DNA of 64,000 bases from Pantoea coffeiphila (GTDB lineage Bacteria > Pseudomonadota > Gammaproteobacteria > Enterobacterales > Enterobacteriaceae). The stretch covers positions 496,001 through 560,000 of the forward strand of contig NZ_JAFBFW010000004.1 in the NCBI RefSeq assembly GCF_016909495.1. The letters are read 5' to 3'. Position numbers and translations under genes: made by a program. The notes below the pieces were generated by a model. That model had not been told where the DNA came from. It made no database searches and saw nothing but the letters and a program-made list of their open reading frames with translations. Positions 7,320 to 18,057 of the stretch are shown here, one piece after another (positions within the stretch are counted from its first letter, which is position 1; each line of letters begins with the position of its first letter).

Positions 7320-9752
7320 TTATTTATCCAGCGCGTAGGCAATCACGTAGTCACCGCGATCCGGAGACTGACGCGCACCGCCCGCAGAAATCAGGATGTA
7401 CTGCTTACCTGTTTTCGGCGACTTGTAGCTCATTGGGCCACCCTGGCTGCCAACTGGCAGACGGGCTTTCCACACTTCTTTACCGGTTGAGGTATCGAAA
7501 GCACGCAGGTAGTAGTCCTGAGTACCGGCGATAAATACCAGGCCGCCCTGTGTGGCCAGAGTACCGCCCAGCGTTGGCATGCCCACCGGCATCTGCGCTT
7601 TCATTTTGATACCAAATGGACCGGTATCCTGCACCGTACCAACCGGCACCTGCCAAACAATCTTCTGCGTTTTCAGGTCGATAGCCGACAGCGTACCGAA
7701 CGGTGGCTTCTGGCAAGGAATGCCCAGCGGGGACATAAAGCGGTTTTTGTTCACCGCATACGGGGTGCCTTTCAGCGGAACTGCGCCCATACCGGTATTC
7801 ACCGCTTCGCCACCGTTGCTGGCAGGACCAGAGGTGGTTTTCGCCGGGATCATCTGTACCCACAGGCCCAGACGCATATCGTTAGCGAAGATGTAATGGT
7901 TGTTCGGATCGGTCGACAGACTGCCCCAGTTCATACCGCCCAGTGAACCCGGGAAGCTGAGGGACAGGTCGGTACCCGGAACGGTAAACAGACCATCGTA
8001 ACGCATAGATTTGAAGCCAATACGGCAGGCCAGCTGATCGAACGGCGTAGCGCCCCACATATCAGACTCGGTCATGGTATCTGCACCGATCTGCGGCATA
8101 CCAACAGACTTAGGCTGAGTCGGCGTGTACTGCTCGTTTGGAATGTTGCCAGGCTTAACCGGCACTTCTTTCACTTCAGTCAGCGGTTGTCCGGTCAGGC
8201 GATCCAGCACAAAGATCTGGCCTGCTTTGGTACCAAATACCACCGCTGGCTTGCTGCTGCCGTCTTTCTGTGGGAAGTCGATCAGGCTTGGCTGCATTGG
8301 GATATCGAAGTCCCACAGATCGTTATGAACGGTCTGATACACCCATTTTTCTTTACCGGTAGTCGCATCCAGCGCCAGAATAGAGGCACCATATTTATGG
8401 TCCAGCGCGTTACGGTTTGCACCCCACAGGTCAACGGACGAGCTACCCATTGGCAGGAACACGGTGTTCATCGCCGGGTCGTAGGACATCGGAGCCCAGG
8501 AGTTCGGCGTACTGCGAACGAAGGTTTTACCCGGTTCCAGCTTGGCCGTTGGGTCCGGATTGCCCGGGTCAAACGCCCAGCGCATTTCACCGGTGATCAC
8601 GTCAAAGCCGCGCAGTACGCCGCCTGGCATATCGGTCTGCACGTTATCAGCCACGCGTCCACCCACAACGACGGTAGTACCCGCCAGGGTTGGCGCTGAG
8701 GTCAGCTGATATTTTGGATCGCCCGCATCACCCAGACCGGCTTTCAGGTCAACAAAACCTTTATCGCCGAAGTTCTGGCACATTTCACCATTGTCGGCGT
8801 TGATCGCCACCAGGCGCGCGTCGATGGTGTTCATCAGCAGACGGCGCTGACAGGTATCACCGGCAGCCAGAGCCACCGCGGTCACCGGCGTTGAATCCGG
8901 CACGCTTGGCTGCTGCAGCGGTTTAGTGGCATCGAAGTAAGCCAGACCACGGCAGCGGTTCCACACCTGGGACTGCGCGTTGATTTCAGTTTTCCAGATC
9001 TCTTTACCGGTATCCGCATCGACGGCAATCACATTGTTATGCGGCGTACAGAGATACAGACGATCGCCTACCTGCAGCGGAGTTTGCTGATCTTCAGCAC
9101 CGTTGCCGGTTGGGCTTTCCGGAATATCACCGGTGTGGAAGGTCCAGACAGGTTTCAGATCTTTGACGTTATCACGCGTGATCTGGTCCAGCGCCACAAA
9201 GCGGCTTCCTCCGGCAGTGTTACCGTAGTTATCCCAGTTTTTCTGCTCGGTTGATTTATCCACCGGCACCAGCGGCAGTTCCTGACCGTTTGATGCAACC
9301 GGAGGATGCGGCTGGAACATTTCGAATGCGGTAACCAGCAGGCCAACCACGGTCACAGCGCTCAGACCGTAGGAAAGCTTAGCGGCTGAAGGTTTGCCCT
9401 CACGCTTGCGTAACGCCGGGTAAGTGATCAGCGCCAGCAGCAGCATGCCAGCGAAAAATACCACACGGGAAACCAGCGGCCAGAAATCAATACCGGCATC
9501 CTGAACGGCCCAGATTACAGTACCAATAAACACCAGAGCAAAAATCAGCACTGCGGATGATTTACGACGGAAGAACTGAATCGCTGAAATGGCGGTAAAA
9601 ATACCGGCAATCGCGAAGTACCAGCTACCGCCGAGTGAAATCAGTTTTACACCACCAATGACAAAATACAGGCCTGCTGCCAGCAGAATTAACCCTAGCA
9701 GGAAACACCACAAGCCCAGCCATTTTGATGACCCGGCATCTGTATGAGGCAT
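7320..9752 (-). CDS. gcd: PQQ-dependent membrane glucose dehydrogenase
   Basis: Oxidises periplasmic glucose to gluconolactone and passes electrons to ubiquinone, using pyrroloquinoline quinone. The 810-aa length fits the mGDH family (796 in E. coli). About five N-terminal membrane helices (residues 10-140) precede a periplasmic eight-bladed propeller with repeated 'DATTGKEKW'-type tryptophan docking motifs and the C-terminal GGPMSYKSPKTGKQYI. The ATG at 9752 follows CAGGAGTG; the frame runs 58 codons further upstream, but that part lacks any family similarity. In E. coli gcd lies elsewhere in the genome, so its place between xseA and der is a local rearrangement. Activity requires PQQ from genes not seen here. 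Confidence 0.95.
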   Translation of the reverse strand: MPHTDAGSSKWLGLWCFLLGLILLAAGLYFVIGGVKLISLGGSWYFAIAGIFTAISAIQFFRRKSSAVLIFALVFIGTVIWAVQDAGIDFWPLVSRVVFFAGMLLLALITYPALRKREGKPSAAKLSYGLSAVTVVGLLVTAFEMFQPHPPVASNGQELPLVPVDKSTEQKNWDNYGNTAGGSRFVALDQITRDNVKDLKPVWTFHTGDIPESPTGNGAEDQQTPLQVGDRLYLCTPHNNVIAVDADTGKEIWKTEINAQSQVWNRCRGLAYFDATKPLQQPSVPDSTPVTAVALAAGDTCQRRLLMNTIDARLVAINADNGEMCQNFGDKGFVDLKAGLGDAGDPKYQLTSAPTLAGTTVVVGGRVADNVQTDMPGGVLRGFDVITGEMRWAFDPGNPDPTAKLEPGKTFVRSTPNSWAPMSYDPAMNTVFLPMGSSSVDLWGANRNALDHKYGASILALDATTGKEKWVYQTVHNDLWDFDIPMQPSLIDFPQKDGSSKPAVVFGTKAGQIFVLDRLTGQPLTEVKEVPVKPGNIPNEQYTPTQPKSVGMPQIGADTMTESDMWGATPFDQLACRIGFKSMRYDGLFTVPGTDLSLSFPGSLGGMNWGSLSTDPNNHYIFANDMRLGLWVQMIPAKTTSGPASNGGEAVNTGMGAVPLKGTPYAVNKNRFMSPLGIPCQKPPFGTLSAIDLKTQKIVWQVPVGTVQDTGPFGIKMKAQMPVGMPTLGGTLATQGGLVFIAGTQDYYLRAFDTSTGKEVWKARLPVGSQGGPMSYKSPKTGKQYILISAGGARQSPDRGDYVIAYALDK

Positions 9753-10097
9753 ACAAAAACACTCCTGGAGAGAATAAGACGTCATTATTGCTGGCAGATA
9801 CCGCCGAGTGCGGCGGTTGCCATCCCGCTCATAACGATGAGCTACAATAAGTATAGATGTCTTATTTTTATTAACATTATTACGCGGGACCAGCCCGTCC
9901 GGTGTTAAACGCTGAAGCTCACACACCCGTCAGACCTGGCCTGACGGACATAAGCTCCCGCAACTAACGCCAAAATTGTACCACCAGGTTCATTCTGTAA
10001 TAAACAAAAAGTTAACATCCAACTAAAAAATTATCCATATGGTACATTTTGTGAAATTCAGGCATAAAAAAAGGGAGCCATCAGGCTCCCTTACAGA
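9753..10097. other. Intergenic region between der and gcd
   Basis: 345 bp with no gene seen. It holds the der terminator (10066-10092), a 7-bp stem-loop CCGTCAG / CTGACGG at 9927-9947, an A+T-rich stretch around 9855-9885 with a TATACT on the minus strand that could be the gcd -10, and the gcd ribosome site. Confidence 0.6.
10066..10092 (-). terminator. Rho-independent terminator of der
   Basis: Minus strand GGGAGCC-tgat-GGCTCCC followed by a seven-T run, shortly after the der stop. Confidence 0.9.
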
Positions 10098-11603
10098 TTA
10101 ACGCTTATTCTTCTTCAAATGGCTGAGCAGGCGTTTACGCTTGCGCAGCTGATTTGGCGTCAGCAGGTTACGTTTCCCTTCAAACGGGTTCTCACCCTCT
10201 TTGAACTGAATACGGATTGGCGTGCCCATCACTTCCAGTGAACGACGGAAGTAGTTCATCAGATAGCGCTTATACGAGTCAGGCAGATCTTTCACCTGGT
10301 TGCCGTGAATGACCACGATAGGTGGGTTATAGCCACCGGCGTGGGCATACTTCAGCTTAACGCGACGACCGCGCACCATCGGCGGCTGATGATCGTCAGC
10401 GGCCATATTCATAATGCGCGTCAGCATTGAGGTGTTTACGCGACGGGTTGAGCAATCATAGGCTTCGGTCACTGATTCAAACAGGTTGCCTACTCCGCTG
10501 CCGTGCAGCGCAGAAATAAAGTGCACGCGAGCGAAATCGATAAAGCCCAGACGGAAGTCCAGCGTCTCTTTCACTTCGTCACGGACTTCCTGGCTCAGCC
10601 CATCCCACTTGTTCACCACGATCACCAGCGAACGTCCGCTGTTGAGGATAAAGCCCAGCAGTGACAGATCCTGATCCGAGATCCCCAGGTGGGCATCGAT
10701 CACCAACATCACCACGTTGGCATCTTCAATAGCCTGCAGGGTCTTGATTACCGAGAACTTCTCGACCGTATCGGTCACTTTCCCGCGCTTGCGCACGCCA
10801 GCGGTATCGATCAGGACGTAATCACGACCATCACGCTCCATCGGGATATAGATACTGTCGCGGGTTGTGCCCGGCATATCGTAAACCACGACGCGCTCTT
10901 CACCGAGAATGCGGTTAGTCAGCGTTGACTTACCGACGTTAGGACGACCAACAATCGCCAGCTTGATCGGCAGATCCAGCGGGTTAAAGTCATCTTCCTC
11001 TTCTTTTTCGTCTTCGATAACTTCGCCGCGCGCTTTCGCTTCTTTGCGCTCCAGCTCTGCCCAGTAGGCAGCATTCTCTTCTTCTTCGGTAACTTCGCGC
11101 GGATCGACTTTATCCATCCACGGCAGCAGTACCATCTCCAGCAGGCCGGTCACACCACGACCGTGCGAGGCCGCGATCGGATGAATTTCACCCAGGCCCA
11201 GCGACCAGAAGTCCAGTACCGCGGCGTCCGCATCCAGGCCATCGGTTTTGTTGGCGACGAGGAACGTCGGTTTTTCACGCGAACGCAGGTGGTTAGCAAT
11301 AGCCGTATCCGCAGGCATTAACCCGGCACGGGCATCAACCATAAACAGCACAACGTCAGCTTCTTCAATCGCCAGCAGCGACTGTTCCGCCATACGCGTT
11401 TCCACGCCCTCTTCGGTACCATCAATACCACCGGTATCGATGCAAATAAAATCGCGGCCTTCGATTTCGGCACGACCATATTTGCGATCCCGGGTAAGTC
11501 CGGGGAAATCCGCCACCAGCGCATCTCGCGTGCGCGTTAAACGGTTAAAAAGGGTGGATTTTCCCACATTGGGACGCCCGACCAGCGCGACCACAGGTAC
11601 CAT
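10098..11603 (-). CDS. der: Ribosome-assembly GTPase Der (EngA)
   Basis: Essential GTPase for 50S ribosomal subunit assembly. The 501-aa protein shows the defining tandem G domains: G1 motif [12 protein letters not shown] at the N terminus with [11 protein letters not shown] switch II, and a second [12 protein letters not shown] near residue 211 with [10 protein letters not shown]. An acidic linker (EDEKEEEDD) lies between them. The C-terminal KH-like domain ends in a Lys/Arg-rich tail ([15 protein letters not shown]). Leftward, downstream of bamB with a terminator-like hairpin between. Confidence 0.98.
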   Translation of the reverse strand: MVPVVALVGRPNVGKSTLFNRLTRTRDALVADFPGLTRDRKYGRAEIEGRDFICIDTGGIDGTEEGVETRMAEQSLLAIEEADVVLFMVDARAGLMPADTAIANHLRSREKPTFLVANKTDGLDADAAVLDFWSLGLGEIHPIAASHGRGVTGLLEMVLLPWMDKVDPREVTEEEENAAYWAELERKEAKARGEVIEDEKEEEDDFNPLDLPIKLAIVGRPNVGKSTLTNRILGEERVVVYDMPGTTRDSIYIPMERDGRDYVLIDTAGVRKRGKVTDTVEKFSVIKTLQAIEDANVVMLVIDAHLGISDQDLSLLGFILNSGRSLVIVVNKWDGLSQEVRDEVKETLDFRLGFIDFARVHFISALHGSGVGNLFESVTEAYDCSTRRVNTSMLTRIMNMAADDHQPPMVRGRRVKLKYAHAGGYNPPIVVIHGNQVKDLPDSYKRYLMNYFRRSLEVMGTPIRIQFKEGENPFEGKRNLLTPNQLRKRKRLLSHLKKNKR

Positions 11604-11714
11604 ATTGAAGCCTCATAACTGAAAATTACGCCTGGCTGCGAATACTATTCTCTGCGTCAGACAGATTTTTCCGCCGCAGGGCTCAGGACAATGGCGTAAG
11701 GATAACACGCCAGG

Positions 11715-11749
11715 AGAAAAACGAAACGGCCCCTGAATCATCAGGAGCC
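11715..11749 (-). terminator. Terminator-like hairpin between bamB and der
   Basis: Minus strand GGCTCCTGA-tgat-TCAGGGGCC followed by GTTTCGTTTTTCT. It would end or attenuate the bamB transcript before der. Confidence 0.65.
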
Positions 11750-11775
11750 GCTATATAACGTAAAGCAGAGGGAAA

Positions 11776-12957
11776 TTAGCGCGTAAACGCGTAAACCTCA
11801 CCATCTTTAGTCTGAATCAGCAGTTTATCGCTCGCAACCACCGGTTCGGTCTGGAAGCCGGAGCTGTCCACTTTCTGCTGGGCAACAAAACGACCGTCGT
11901 CGGTGTTGAGCCAGTGCAGGTAACCTTCGCTATCGCCCACGACCAGGTATCCGTTATACAGAACTGGTGCGGTCAGGTTGCGGTGCAACAGATCGCTCTG
12001 ACGCCAGATAGATACGCCGCCGTCAGTGCTCAGTGCGATAACGCGATCGTCCTGATCCACCAGGTAAATACGACCACCGTCAACGATCATGTCGTGAACG
12101 GAGCCGATTTCGCGTTTCCACAGGATCTGACCAGAGCGCAGATCCAGCGCGGTCAGGTTACCGTTGTAGGCCAGAGCATAAACCACACCGTTAACGATCA
12201 CCGGAGTGGTATCCACATCGGACAGGCGATCGATTTCGGTCGCGCCGCTCGGCTGTGAAATACGCTGCTGCCAGATAATCTGGCCCTGGTTCATGATAAC
12301 AGCGCTAACGCGGCCGTTATCACCACCCACAATCGCAGCACCAAACGCGGTAGCTGGCGCAGACTCACCGCGCAGGCTCAGAGCCGGTACGTCGAGATTA
12401 ACTGACCACTTCACCACGCCGCTGGACTGATCCAGCCCCTGCAGCATACCGTTGCTGGTGTGAACCAGCACCAGACCGTCACTGATCACCGGGCGGGATA
12501 AGACTTCCCCGGCGGCTTTGGTCTGCCAGGCAACGCTGCCATCGTTAGTATTTAATGCGTAGACCTGGCCGCGTTCGCTACCAACGTAAACGTGGGCACC
12601 ATCAACGGTCAAACCACCGGAAAGCAGCGCAGGCAGGTTGCTGGAGAAGAAACCGGTCTTCTCTGACAGGTCAACTTTCCACTGCTCTTTACCATCACCT
12701 GAGTTCAGCGCTTTAACAATACCGTGGCGATCGGCCGCATAAACGGTGCTGTCAGCCCAGGCCGGGTGCAGGTTAGAGTAAAAATCACCCACGCCATCAC
12801 CGACCGAGGTGCTCCAGACTTTTTCTGGAGTGAACTGGTTTTGTACGGTCGGCAGTGGTGACATTTTAACCACATCTTCTTCGCCGCTAAACCATGAACA
12901 TCCGCTGAGTAAAGTGACTGAAATCAGTCCCGGCAGAAGTATCTTACGCAATTCCAT
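11776..12957 (-). CDS. bamB: Outer membrane assembly lipoprotein BamB
   Basis: Lipoprotein subunit of the BAM complex that inserts beta-barrel proteins into the outer membrane. The 393-aa precursor has a signal peptide with lipobox LLSGC, giving lipidated Cys20. The mature part is an eight-bladed beta-propeller, seen as repeated 'ALDLRSGQILW'-like PQQ-type strands (for example LNTNDGSVAWQ and LSTDGGVSIWR). It follows yfgM in the hisS-yfgM-bamB gene series, as in E. coli. In E. coli bamB belongs to the sigmaE regulon; I did not find a clear sigmaE promoter here. Confidence 0.97.
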   Translation of the reverse strand: MELRKILLPGLISVTLLSGCSWFSGEEDVVKMSPLPTVQNQFTPEKVWSTSVGDGVGDFYSNLHPAWADSTVYAADRHGIVKALNSGDGKEQWKVDLSEKTGFFSSNLPALLSGGLTVDGAHVYVGSERGQVYALNTNDGSVAWQTKAAGEVLSRPVISDGLVLVHTSNGMLQGLDQSSGVVKWSVNLDVPALSLRGESAPATAFGAAIVGGDNGRVSAVIMNQGQIIWQQRISQPSGATEIDRLSDVDTTPVIVNGVVYALAYNGNLTALDLRSGQILWKREIGSVHDMIVDGGRIYLVDQDDRVIALSTDGGVSIWRQSDLLHRNLTAPVLYNGYLVVGDSEGYLHWLNTDDGRFVAQQKVDSSGFQTEPVVASDKLLIQTKDGEVYAFTR

Positions 12958-13061
12958 GAAGTCCCTCTTGTGCCCTGTTCAGGCCAAATATTGGAGCCTT
13001 ATTCACTTATAACCCGATCCGCGGCCGCGCAAAACGCCGCCAGCGGTGGTCCTAAACGTGA

Positions 13062-13682
13062 TTAACCCGGCAGATTATTCATTTTCATTTGCAGCATTTC
13101 TTTCAGCGTCGAAGACGCATCAGAAGCAACACCTTTGCTCCACGCTTCGCGTGCACCCTGGGTATCGCCTTTGCTTAACAGCGCTTCGCCGCGGATATCC
13201 GCCACAATGGCAGTCCAGCCTTCACCTTTGATGCTTTCCAGCGTTTTCAACGCCACATCAGGCTGCTTCTGCTGTAGCTGAATACGCGCCAGGCGCAGAT
13301 TCAACACAGCCTGAAGGTTGGCGTCTTTTGCATCCTGCAGGCCGCTCTGCAGCTGAGTCGCTGCTTTATCCAGCTGATTGTTATCGATATAACGCTTTGC
13401 CAGATCGAGAGAGGCCAGAGCACCGTAGGTATTGTTGTTGTCGCTGGCAAACTTCGCGGCCGCTTCAAGCGTTGCGGGCTTGCTGGCGTCCAGCGCAGAA
13501 GATACCTGCTGATAGGCGGCAGAGACTTCACGCGATGCGCCATCCTGGTGATTGTTCCAGTAACGCCAGCCGACCAGAGCACCTACGCCCAGTACCACGC
13601 CAACTACCAGCGCTTTACCGTTCTGGGCAAAGAAATTCTTCAGCGCGTCTACCTGTTCGTTTTCGTTGCTATACACTTCCAC
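13062..13682 (-). CDS. yfgM: YfgM, SecYEG-associated ancillary protein with TPR domain
   Basis: A 206-aa inner-membrane protein. The short cytoplasmic N terminus (MEVYSNENEQVDALKNFF) is followed by one membrane helix (about residues 20-42, GKALVVGVVLGVGALVGW) and a periplasmic TPR-like helical domain. In E. coli it associates with SecYEG and PpiD and acts in periplasmic chaperone networks. It lies 36 bp after hisS and about 100 bp before bamB, all in one direction. Confidence 0.93.
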   Translation of the reverse strand: MEVYSNENEQVDALKNFFAQNGKALVVGVVLGVGALVGWRYWNNHQDGASREVSAAYQQVSSALDASKPATLEAAAKFASDNNNTYGALASLDLAKRYIDNNQLDKAATQLQSGLQDAKDANLQAVLNLRLARIQLQQKQPDVALKTLESIKGEGWTAIVADIRGEALLSKGDTQGAREAWSKGVASDASSTLKEMLQMKMNNLPG

Positions 13683-13718
13683 GCAGTCCTACTCCTTTAA
13701 ATCGTGCTTTGCTCAGGC

Positions 13719-14996
13719 TCAGTTCTGTAGCATTGAAGCCAGCAGGGTTGCAGCATCACGCTGCGCCAGAGTTTGTTGTTCGCCGTTGCGTAAATCTTTA
13801 ACCGTTACCTGACCGTTAGCGACTTCATCTTCACCGAGAACCAGAGCAACGCGGGCTTTCCACTTGTCGGCTCGGGTAAGCTGCTTCTTAAAGTTGCCGC
13901 CGCCAAAGTTGGTCATTAGCTTCAGCTCAGGCAGCGCATCTCGCACCTGTTCCGCCAGCAGCATCGCAGCTGACTGCACGCCCTGACCCGAAGCGATAAC
14001 ATAGACATCAACAATTCGTGTCGGTTCAAAATCTGGATTAACTGCCTGCACCAGCAGAACAAGGCGCTCCATTCCCATGGCAAAACCAACGGCTGGCGTA
14101 GCACGCCCACCCAGTTGCTCAACCAGGCCATCATAGCGCCCACCGGCACACACTGTACCCTGAGAACCCAGGCTGGTGGTCACCCATTCGAAAACGGTAC
14201 GATTATAGTAGTCAAGACCGCGCACCAGACGCTGGTTGACAGTATAAGCGATACCGGCAGCATCCAGCAGCGCACACAGGCCGCTGAAATGCTCGCGGGA
14301 ATCGGTGTCCAGATAGTCGCCCAGCGTCGGCGCGTCGTTTAACAGCGCCTGCACGTCCGGGTTTTTACTGTCCAGCACGCGCAGCGGGTTAGTGTACATA
14401 CGGCGTTTGCAGTCTTCATCAAGCACATCAACATGCTGCTCAAGGAACGCCACCAGGGCATCACGGTAGTTAGCACGCGCTTCCAGCGAGCCGATCGAGT
14501 TCAGCTCCAGCTTAACGTGGTCTGCAATGCCCAGCGCTTTCCACCAGCGCGCGGTCATCAGGATCAGCTCGGCATCAATATCCGGGCCCTGCAGGCCAAA
14601 GACTTCGGCACCAATCTGATGGAACTGGCGATAGCGGCCCTTCTGAGGACGCTCGTAGCGAAACATCGGTCCGATGTACCACAGACGCTGTTCCTGGTTG
14701 TACAGCAAACCGTGTTCGATACCGGCACGCACGCAGCCTGCGGTGCCTTCCGGACGCAGGGTCAGGCTTTCACCGTTGCGGTCGTCGAAGGTATACATCT
14801 CTTTTTCAACCACGTCGGTGACTTCACCAATAGCGCGTTTGAATAACGGGGTTTGCTCTACAATCGGCAGACGTATTTCGCTGAAGCCATAACTGCCCAG
14901 CACCTGCTTCAGAATCTGTTCAATGCGCTGCCACACCACGGTATCGGCAGGCAGGTAATCATTCATGCCACGGATGGCCTGGATATTCTTCGCCAC
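13719..14996 (-). CDS. hisS: Histidyl-tRNA synthetase
   Basis: Class II aminoacyl-tRNA synthetase charging tRNA-His. The 425-aa protein (424 in E. coli) carries motif 2 ([18 protein letters not shown]), the histidine loops [15 protein letters not shown], motif 3 ([12 protein letters not shown]) and the C-terminal anticodon-binding domain. I chose the GTG at 14996 (giving [10 protein letters not shown], matching the E. coli N terminus) with an upstream GGAAA. An ATG at 15008 would add four residues but has no ribosome site. A long stem-loop at 15016-15069 lies just upstream. Confidence 0.96.
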   Translation of the reverse strand: MAKNIQAIRGMNDYLPADTVVWQRIEQILKQVLGSYGFSEIRLPIVEQTPLFKRAIGEVTDVVEKEMYTFDDRNGESLTLRPEGTAGCVRAGIEHGLLYNQEQRLWYIGPMFRYERPQKGRYRQFHQIGAEVFGLQGPDIDAELILMTARWWKALGIADHVKLELNSIGSLEARANYRDALVAFLEQHVDVLDEDCKRRMYTNPLRVLDSKNPDVQALLNDAPTLGDYLDTDSREHFSGLCALLDAAGIAYTVNQRLVRGLDYYNRTVFEWVTTSLGSQGTVCAGGRYDGLVEQLGGRATPAVGFAMGMERLVLLVQAVNPDFEPTRIVDVYVIASGQGVQSAAMLLAEQVRDALPELKLMTNFGGGNFKKQLTRADKWKARVALVLGEDEVANGQVTVKDLRNGEQQTLAQRDAATLLASMLQN

Positions 14997-15015
14997 TGTT
15001 TTTTCCATTTTTTGT

Positions 15016-15069
15016 GTCTGGCAGCGTGCCGAATCGCGAATCAATTCGCGATATCAGCCGCGGCCAGAC
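15016..15069. other. Long interrupted stem-loop in the ispG-hisS gap
   Basis: Outer arms GTCTGGC / GCCAGAC and inner arms ATCGCGAA / TTCGCGAT enclose a 4-nt loop, with a short GC helix between them. It fills nearly the whole 82-bp gap and lacks a T run, so it may be an RNA-processing or stability element rather than a terminator. Confidence 0.6.
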
Positions 15070-15078
15070 GCGATAAAT

Positions 15079-16200
15079 TTATTTCTCGACCTGATGAACA
15101 TCAATGCGACGTGATTCATCGAGGATTGTCGCCTTGGCACGGATACGCGCTTCCAGCTGGTCGATCATATTATTGTTATCAAGACGGTCTCGCTGGCGAA
15201 CACCGTCTTCATAAAAGCCGCTTTTCTTATTGCCGCCGGTCACACCCATGGTGGAGACCGTTGCCTCACCGGGGCCGTTAACCACGCAGCCGATAATCGA
15301 GATATCCATCGGCGTGATGATATCTTCCAGCCGCTCTTCCAGCGCATTCACCGTACCGATCACGTCAAACTCCTGACGGGAACAGGTCGGGCAGGCGATA
15401 AAGTTGATACCGCGTGAACGAATGCGCAGGGATTTCAAAATATCGAAACCGACTTTAACTTCTTCAACCGGATCGGCCGCCAGCGAAATACGCAGCGTAT
15501 CGCCAATGCCTTCAGACAGAAGTAAACCGAGGCCGATGGCAGACTTAACCGCCCCGGCACGTGCGCCACCCGCCTCGGTAATGCCGAGGTGCAGAGGCTG
15601 GTCGATCTGTTTAGCCAGCAGGCGATAAGATTCAACGGCCAGGAAAACGTCTGAAGCTTTAACGCTGACTTTAAACTGATCGAAGTTAAGACGATCGAGA
15701 TGATCCACGTGACGCATTGCCGATTCCAGCAGCGCCTGCGGCGTTGGCTCGCCGTACTTTTCCTGCAGATCCTTTTCCAGCGATCCACCGTTCACACCGA
15801 TACGAATCGGAATGTTGTAGTGTCGTGCGCAGTCAACGACCTGGCGGATACGCTCTTCGTTACCGATATTGCCCGGGTTAATGCGCAGGCAGTCCACGCC
15901 ATATTCAGCGACCTTTAAAGCAATACGGTAGTCAAAATGAATATCGGCGACCAGAGGAACGTTCACCTGCTGTTTGATCAGGCGGAACGCTTCGGCAGCA
16001 TCCATCGTAGGTACGGATACACGCACGATATCAACACCGACGCGCTCCAGTGCTTTAATTTGAGCAACTGTCGCAGCAACGTCGGTGGTCTTGGTATTGG
16101 TCATAGACTGGACGGCGATAGGTGCTCCGTCGCCCACGGGCACCTTGCCGACGTAAATGCGCTTTGATTTGCGACGGGTAATGGGTGCTTCATTATGCAT
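15079..16200 (-). CDS. ispG: (E)-4-hydroxy-3-methylbut-2-enyl-diphosphate synthase (flavodoxin)
   Basis: Penultimate enzyme of the MEP isoprenoid pathway; it reduces MEcPP to HMBPP with a [4Fe-4S] cluster. The 373-aa length fits (372 in E. coli). The N-terminal barrel has [13 protein letters not shown] sequence. The cluster ligands are in CPTCSRQEF (about residues 270 and 273) and [12 protein letters not shown] (about 305, with the conserved Glu). The ATG at 16200 follows GGAGAAAG; five upstream codons in frame are not conserved. As an Fe-S enzyme it depends on a working cluster-assembly route, which matters given the reduced isc locus at 31.9-33.9 kb. Confidence 0.97.
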   Translation of the reverse strand: MHNEAPITRRKSKRIYVGKVPVGDGAPIAVQSMTNTKTTDVAATVAQIKALERVGVDIVRVSVPTMDAAEAFRLIKQQVNVPLVADIHFDYRIALKVAEYGVDCLRINPGNIGNEERIRQVVDCARHYNIPIRIGVNGGSLEKDLQEKYGEPTPQALLESAMRHVDHLDRLNFDQFKVSVKASDVFLAVESYRLLAKQIDQPLHLGITEAGGARAGAVKSAIGLGLLLSEGIGDTLRISLAADPVEEVKVGFDILKSLRIRSRGINFIACPTCSRQEFDVIGTVNALEERLEDIITPMDISIIGCVVNGPGEATVSTMGVTGGNKKSGFYEDGVRQRDRLDNNNMIDQLEARIRAKATILDESRRIDVHQVEK

Positions 16201-16239
16201 ATTCTTTCTCCACAATCGCTCGCGCCCAGAGAAGATGCG

Positions 16240-17241
16240 TTATGGCGCACCTACTGTCAGACGAGCAACCTGGTTAGTACGGATAAAACGGCTCAGATCG
16301 ACAGGATTGCCCTGATACTGGATCTGTACTGCGGCTGGCGCACCAATTTTCAAGCGATAAGGTGCGGTACCAGCAAGGCTAAGTTTACCACCGCTGCGCT
16401 GAATCCCGCTGAACAGTTTTTTCCCTGCGGCATCGGTCACTTCCAGCCAGCAATCTTTGGTGAAGTTCATCACCAGTGCATTTGGGTCAACGGCTGGCTG
16501 GCTAACGCCAGCGCTACCGGTTGGCAACGGACTTCCGCTGGTGTTATCAACAGAAGCCTGGCTTGGTGAAACAACGGCAGGCTGATTCTGACTGGTTTGA
16601 GCAGAGGCAGCAGGGGCAGAAGCAACGGGGGCGGTCGCAGCTGGGGCAGCCGCAGTTCCGCTATTGTCTACCGGTTCAACGGGGGTACTCTGAGCCGAAG
16701 CCCCCTCTTCAGGGGACTGTGGCTGAGCTGAGGCGTCCGGAGAGGTGCCTTCCAGCTGAATCGACTGGCTGTTGTCATCGGTGACGGAACTGTTCTGATC
16801 GGACAAAGTGACCAGATCGTCCTGTGCGGCTTTATGATTCTGCCACCACCAGGCGCCGGTCAGGCCGACAACCACAAACACCACCAGCCAGGTGAAGATC
16901 ATTAACCAGCCGTCCCGTTTTTTGCGACGTTTACCCAGTGCAAAACTCTGCATGGGTTCAACTTTCGCCGCCCGGATCGGGGCCTGTTTTGCCATCATCG
17001 GCAGCAGGTCCTCTTCCGGGATATGCACGAGGCGGGCATAAGAACGGATATAGCCGCGTAAGAAGGTCGATGCCAAATCAGCCGGCGTCTTATCTTCTTC
17101 AAGGTCGCGAACGGTGGAAAGTTTCAGGCAGAGGCGCTCAGCAATGTTCTGCTGAGTCAGTCCCATTTTTTCACGGGCGCTACGCAGGCGCTCGCCTGTT
17201 GAATTTACGTTAGATTTTTCTTGAGTGGCTTCAGTATTCAT
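16240..17241 (-). CDS. rodZ: Cytoskeleton protein RodZ
   Basis: Bitopic inner-membrane protein linking MreB filaments to the elongasome and keeping rod shape. The 333-aa protein (337 in E. coli) has an N-terminal helix-turn-helix (about residues 15-85, [19 protein letters not shown]) that binds MreB. One membrane helix (about 113-134) is followed by a Ser/Pro/Ala-rich periplasmic linker (about 150-240) and a C-terminal beta domain with [20 protein letters not shown]. The start overlaps the end of pilF by 11 nt, so translation is probably coupled. Confidence 0.96.
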   Translation of the reverse strand: MNTEATQEKSNVNSTGERLRSAREKMGLTQQNIAERLCLKLSTVRDLEEDKTPADLASTFLRGYIRSYARLVHIPEEDLLPMMAKQAPIRAAKVEPMQSFALGKRRKKRDGWLMIFTWLVVFVVVGLTGAWWWQNHKAAQDDLVTLSDQNSSVTDDNSQSIQLEGTSPDASAQPQSPEEGASAQSTPVEPVDNSGTAAAPAATAPVASAPAASAQTSQNQPAVVSPSQASVDNTSGSPLPTGSAGVSQPAVDPNALVMNFTKDCWLEVTDAAGKKLFSGIQRSGGKLSLAGTAPYRLKIGAPAAVQIQYQGNPVDLSRFIRTNQVARLTVGAP

Positions 17242-17959
17242 TAGCTAGAAAGTGCTGGTACTGTATCGATTGTGGAAAAATTCGCGCAAGTTGGCCCCCA
17301 AAATGTTTAACATCAGCAGTGCGGCCTTCCTGCACGGCGAAGCGAATCTCTAGCCACAAACTTTCCGCTGAAACAGGAAAGCTGTGTTGATAAATTTCTA
17401 ACAGGACACGTGAATCCTCACGTTTCCCCTTTCCAAATCGCCTTTCGGCTTCTGCCAGCATGGGCATTCCCTTGGCGGGATCGGCTGTTACCGCTTCCGC
17501 CAGCGCATCACGCGCTCTCTCTCGTTGCCCGGCATTCAGATAACAGTAGCCTGAATTTTCAACGCTGTCGGCACGAGTCCCATTTGCTGAATCTTCAGCA
17601 GCCTGAATGAAATGCCGTTGTGCCGCATCATACTGCCCTAATCTGCAAAGAAACGCACCGTAATTATTAAGCACATAGCCGTTTTGCGGTGCCAGCGTCA
17701 GCGCGCGATGATAGTACTTCGTGGCCAGCGTATCATCGCCTGCCTGATGCTGATAGCGAGCTTCAGCCAGCTGAGTACGATAATCATTCGGAGCCAGCGC
17801 CAGCGCCCGTTGCAGATTTCTTTGCGCGGCATCTAACTCGCCGCGCGCCAGATAAGCCAGTCCCAGTTGTAACCGGGTTTCAACCAGCGCCTTATTTTGC
17901 TGTGCCGTCTGACATCCTGCCAGCAGCAGCGCTGCCACTATACTCATCCTGATACGCAT
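17231..17959 (-). CDS. pilF: PilF/PilW-type TPR lipoprotein, type IV pilus biogenesis
   Basis: A 242-aa predicted outer-membrane pilotin-like lipoprotein. The signal peptide ends in LLLAGC, giving lipidated Cys16. Four or more TPR repeats follow (for example [21 protein letters not shown] and [21 protein letters not shown]). In type IV pilus systems PilF/PilW assists secretin assembly. Whether this genome has a complete pilus is not visible here. It lies between rlmN and rodZ and overlaps rodZ by 11 nt, an arrangement I recall from other enterobacteria such as Serratia and Pantoea. Confidence 0.85.
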   Translation of the reverse strand: MRIRMSIVAALLLAGCQTAQQNKALVETRLQLGLAYLARGELDAAQRNLQRALALAPNDYRTQLAEARYQHQAGDDTLATKYYHRALTLAPQNGYVLNNYGAFLCRLGQYDAAQRHFIQAAEDSANGTRADSVENSGYCYLNAGQRERARDALAEAVTADPAKGMPMLAEAERRFGKGKREDSRVLLEIYQHSFPVSAESLWLEIRFAVQEGRTADVKHFGGQLARIFPQSIQYQHFLANEY

Positions 17960-18057
17960 TCCGCCTCTCCCTGGGCTGTGATGTACCGTCAGGGTACGTC
18001 AATCAGCCCAGGGCAAACAGCCAGCGGCAGCGTTTCTTTATCGGAAAAGACCGGGTT

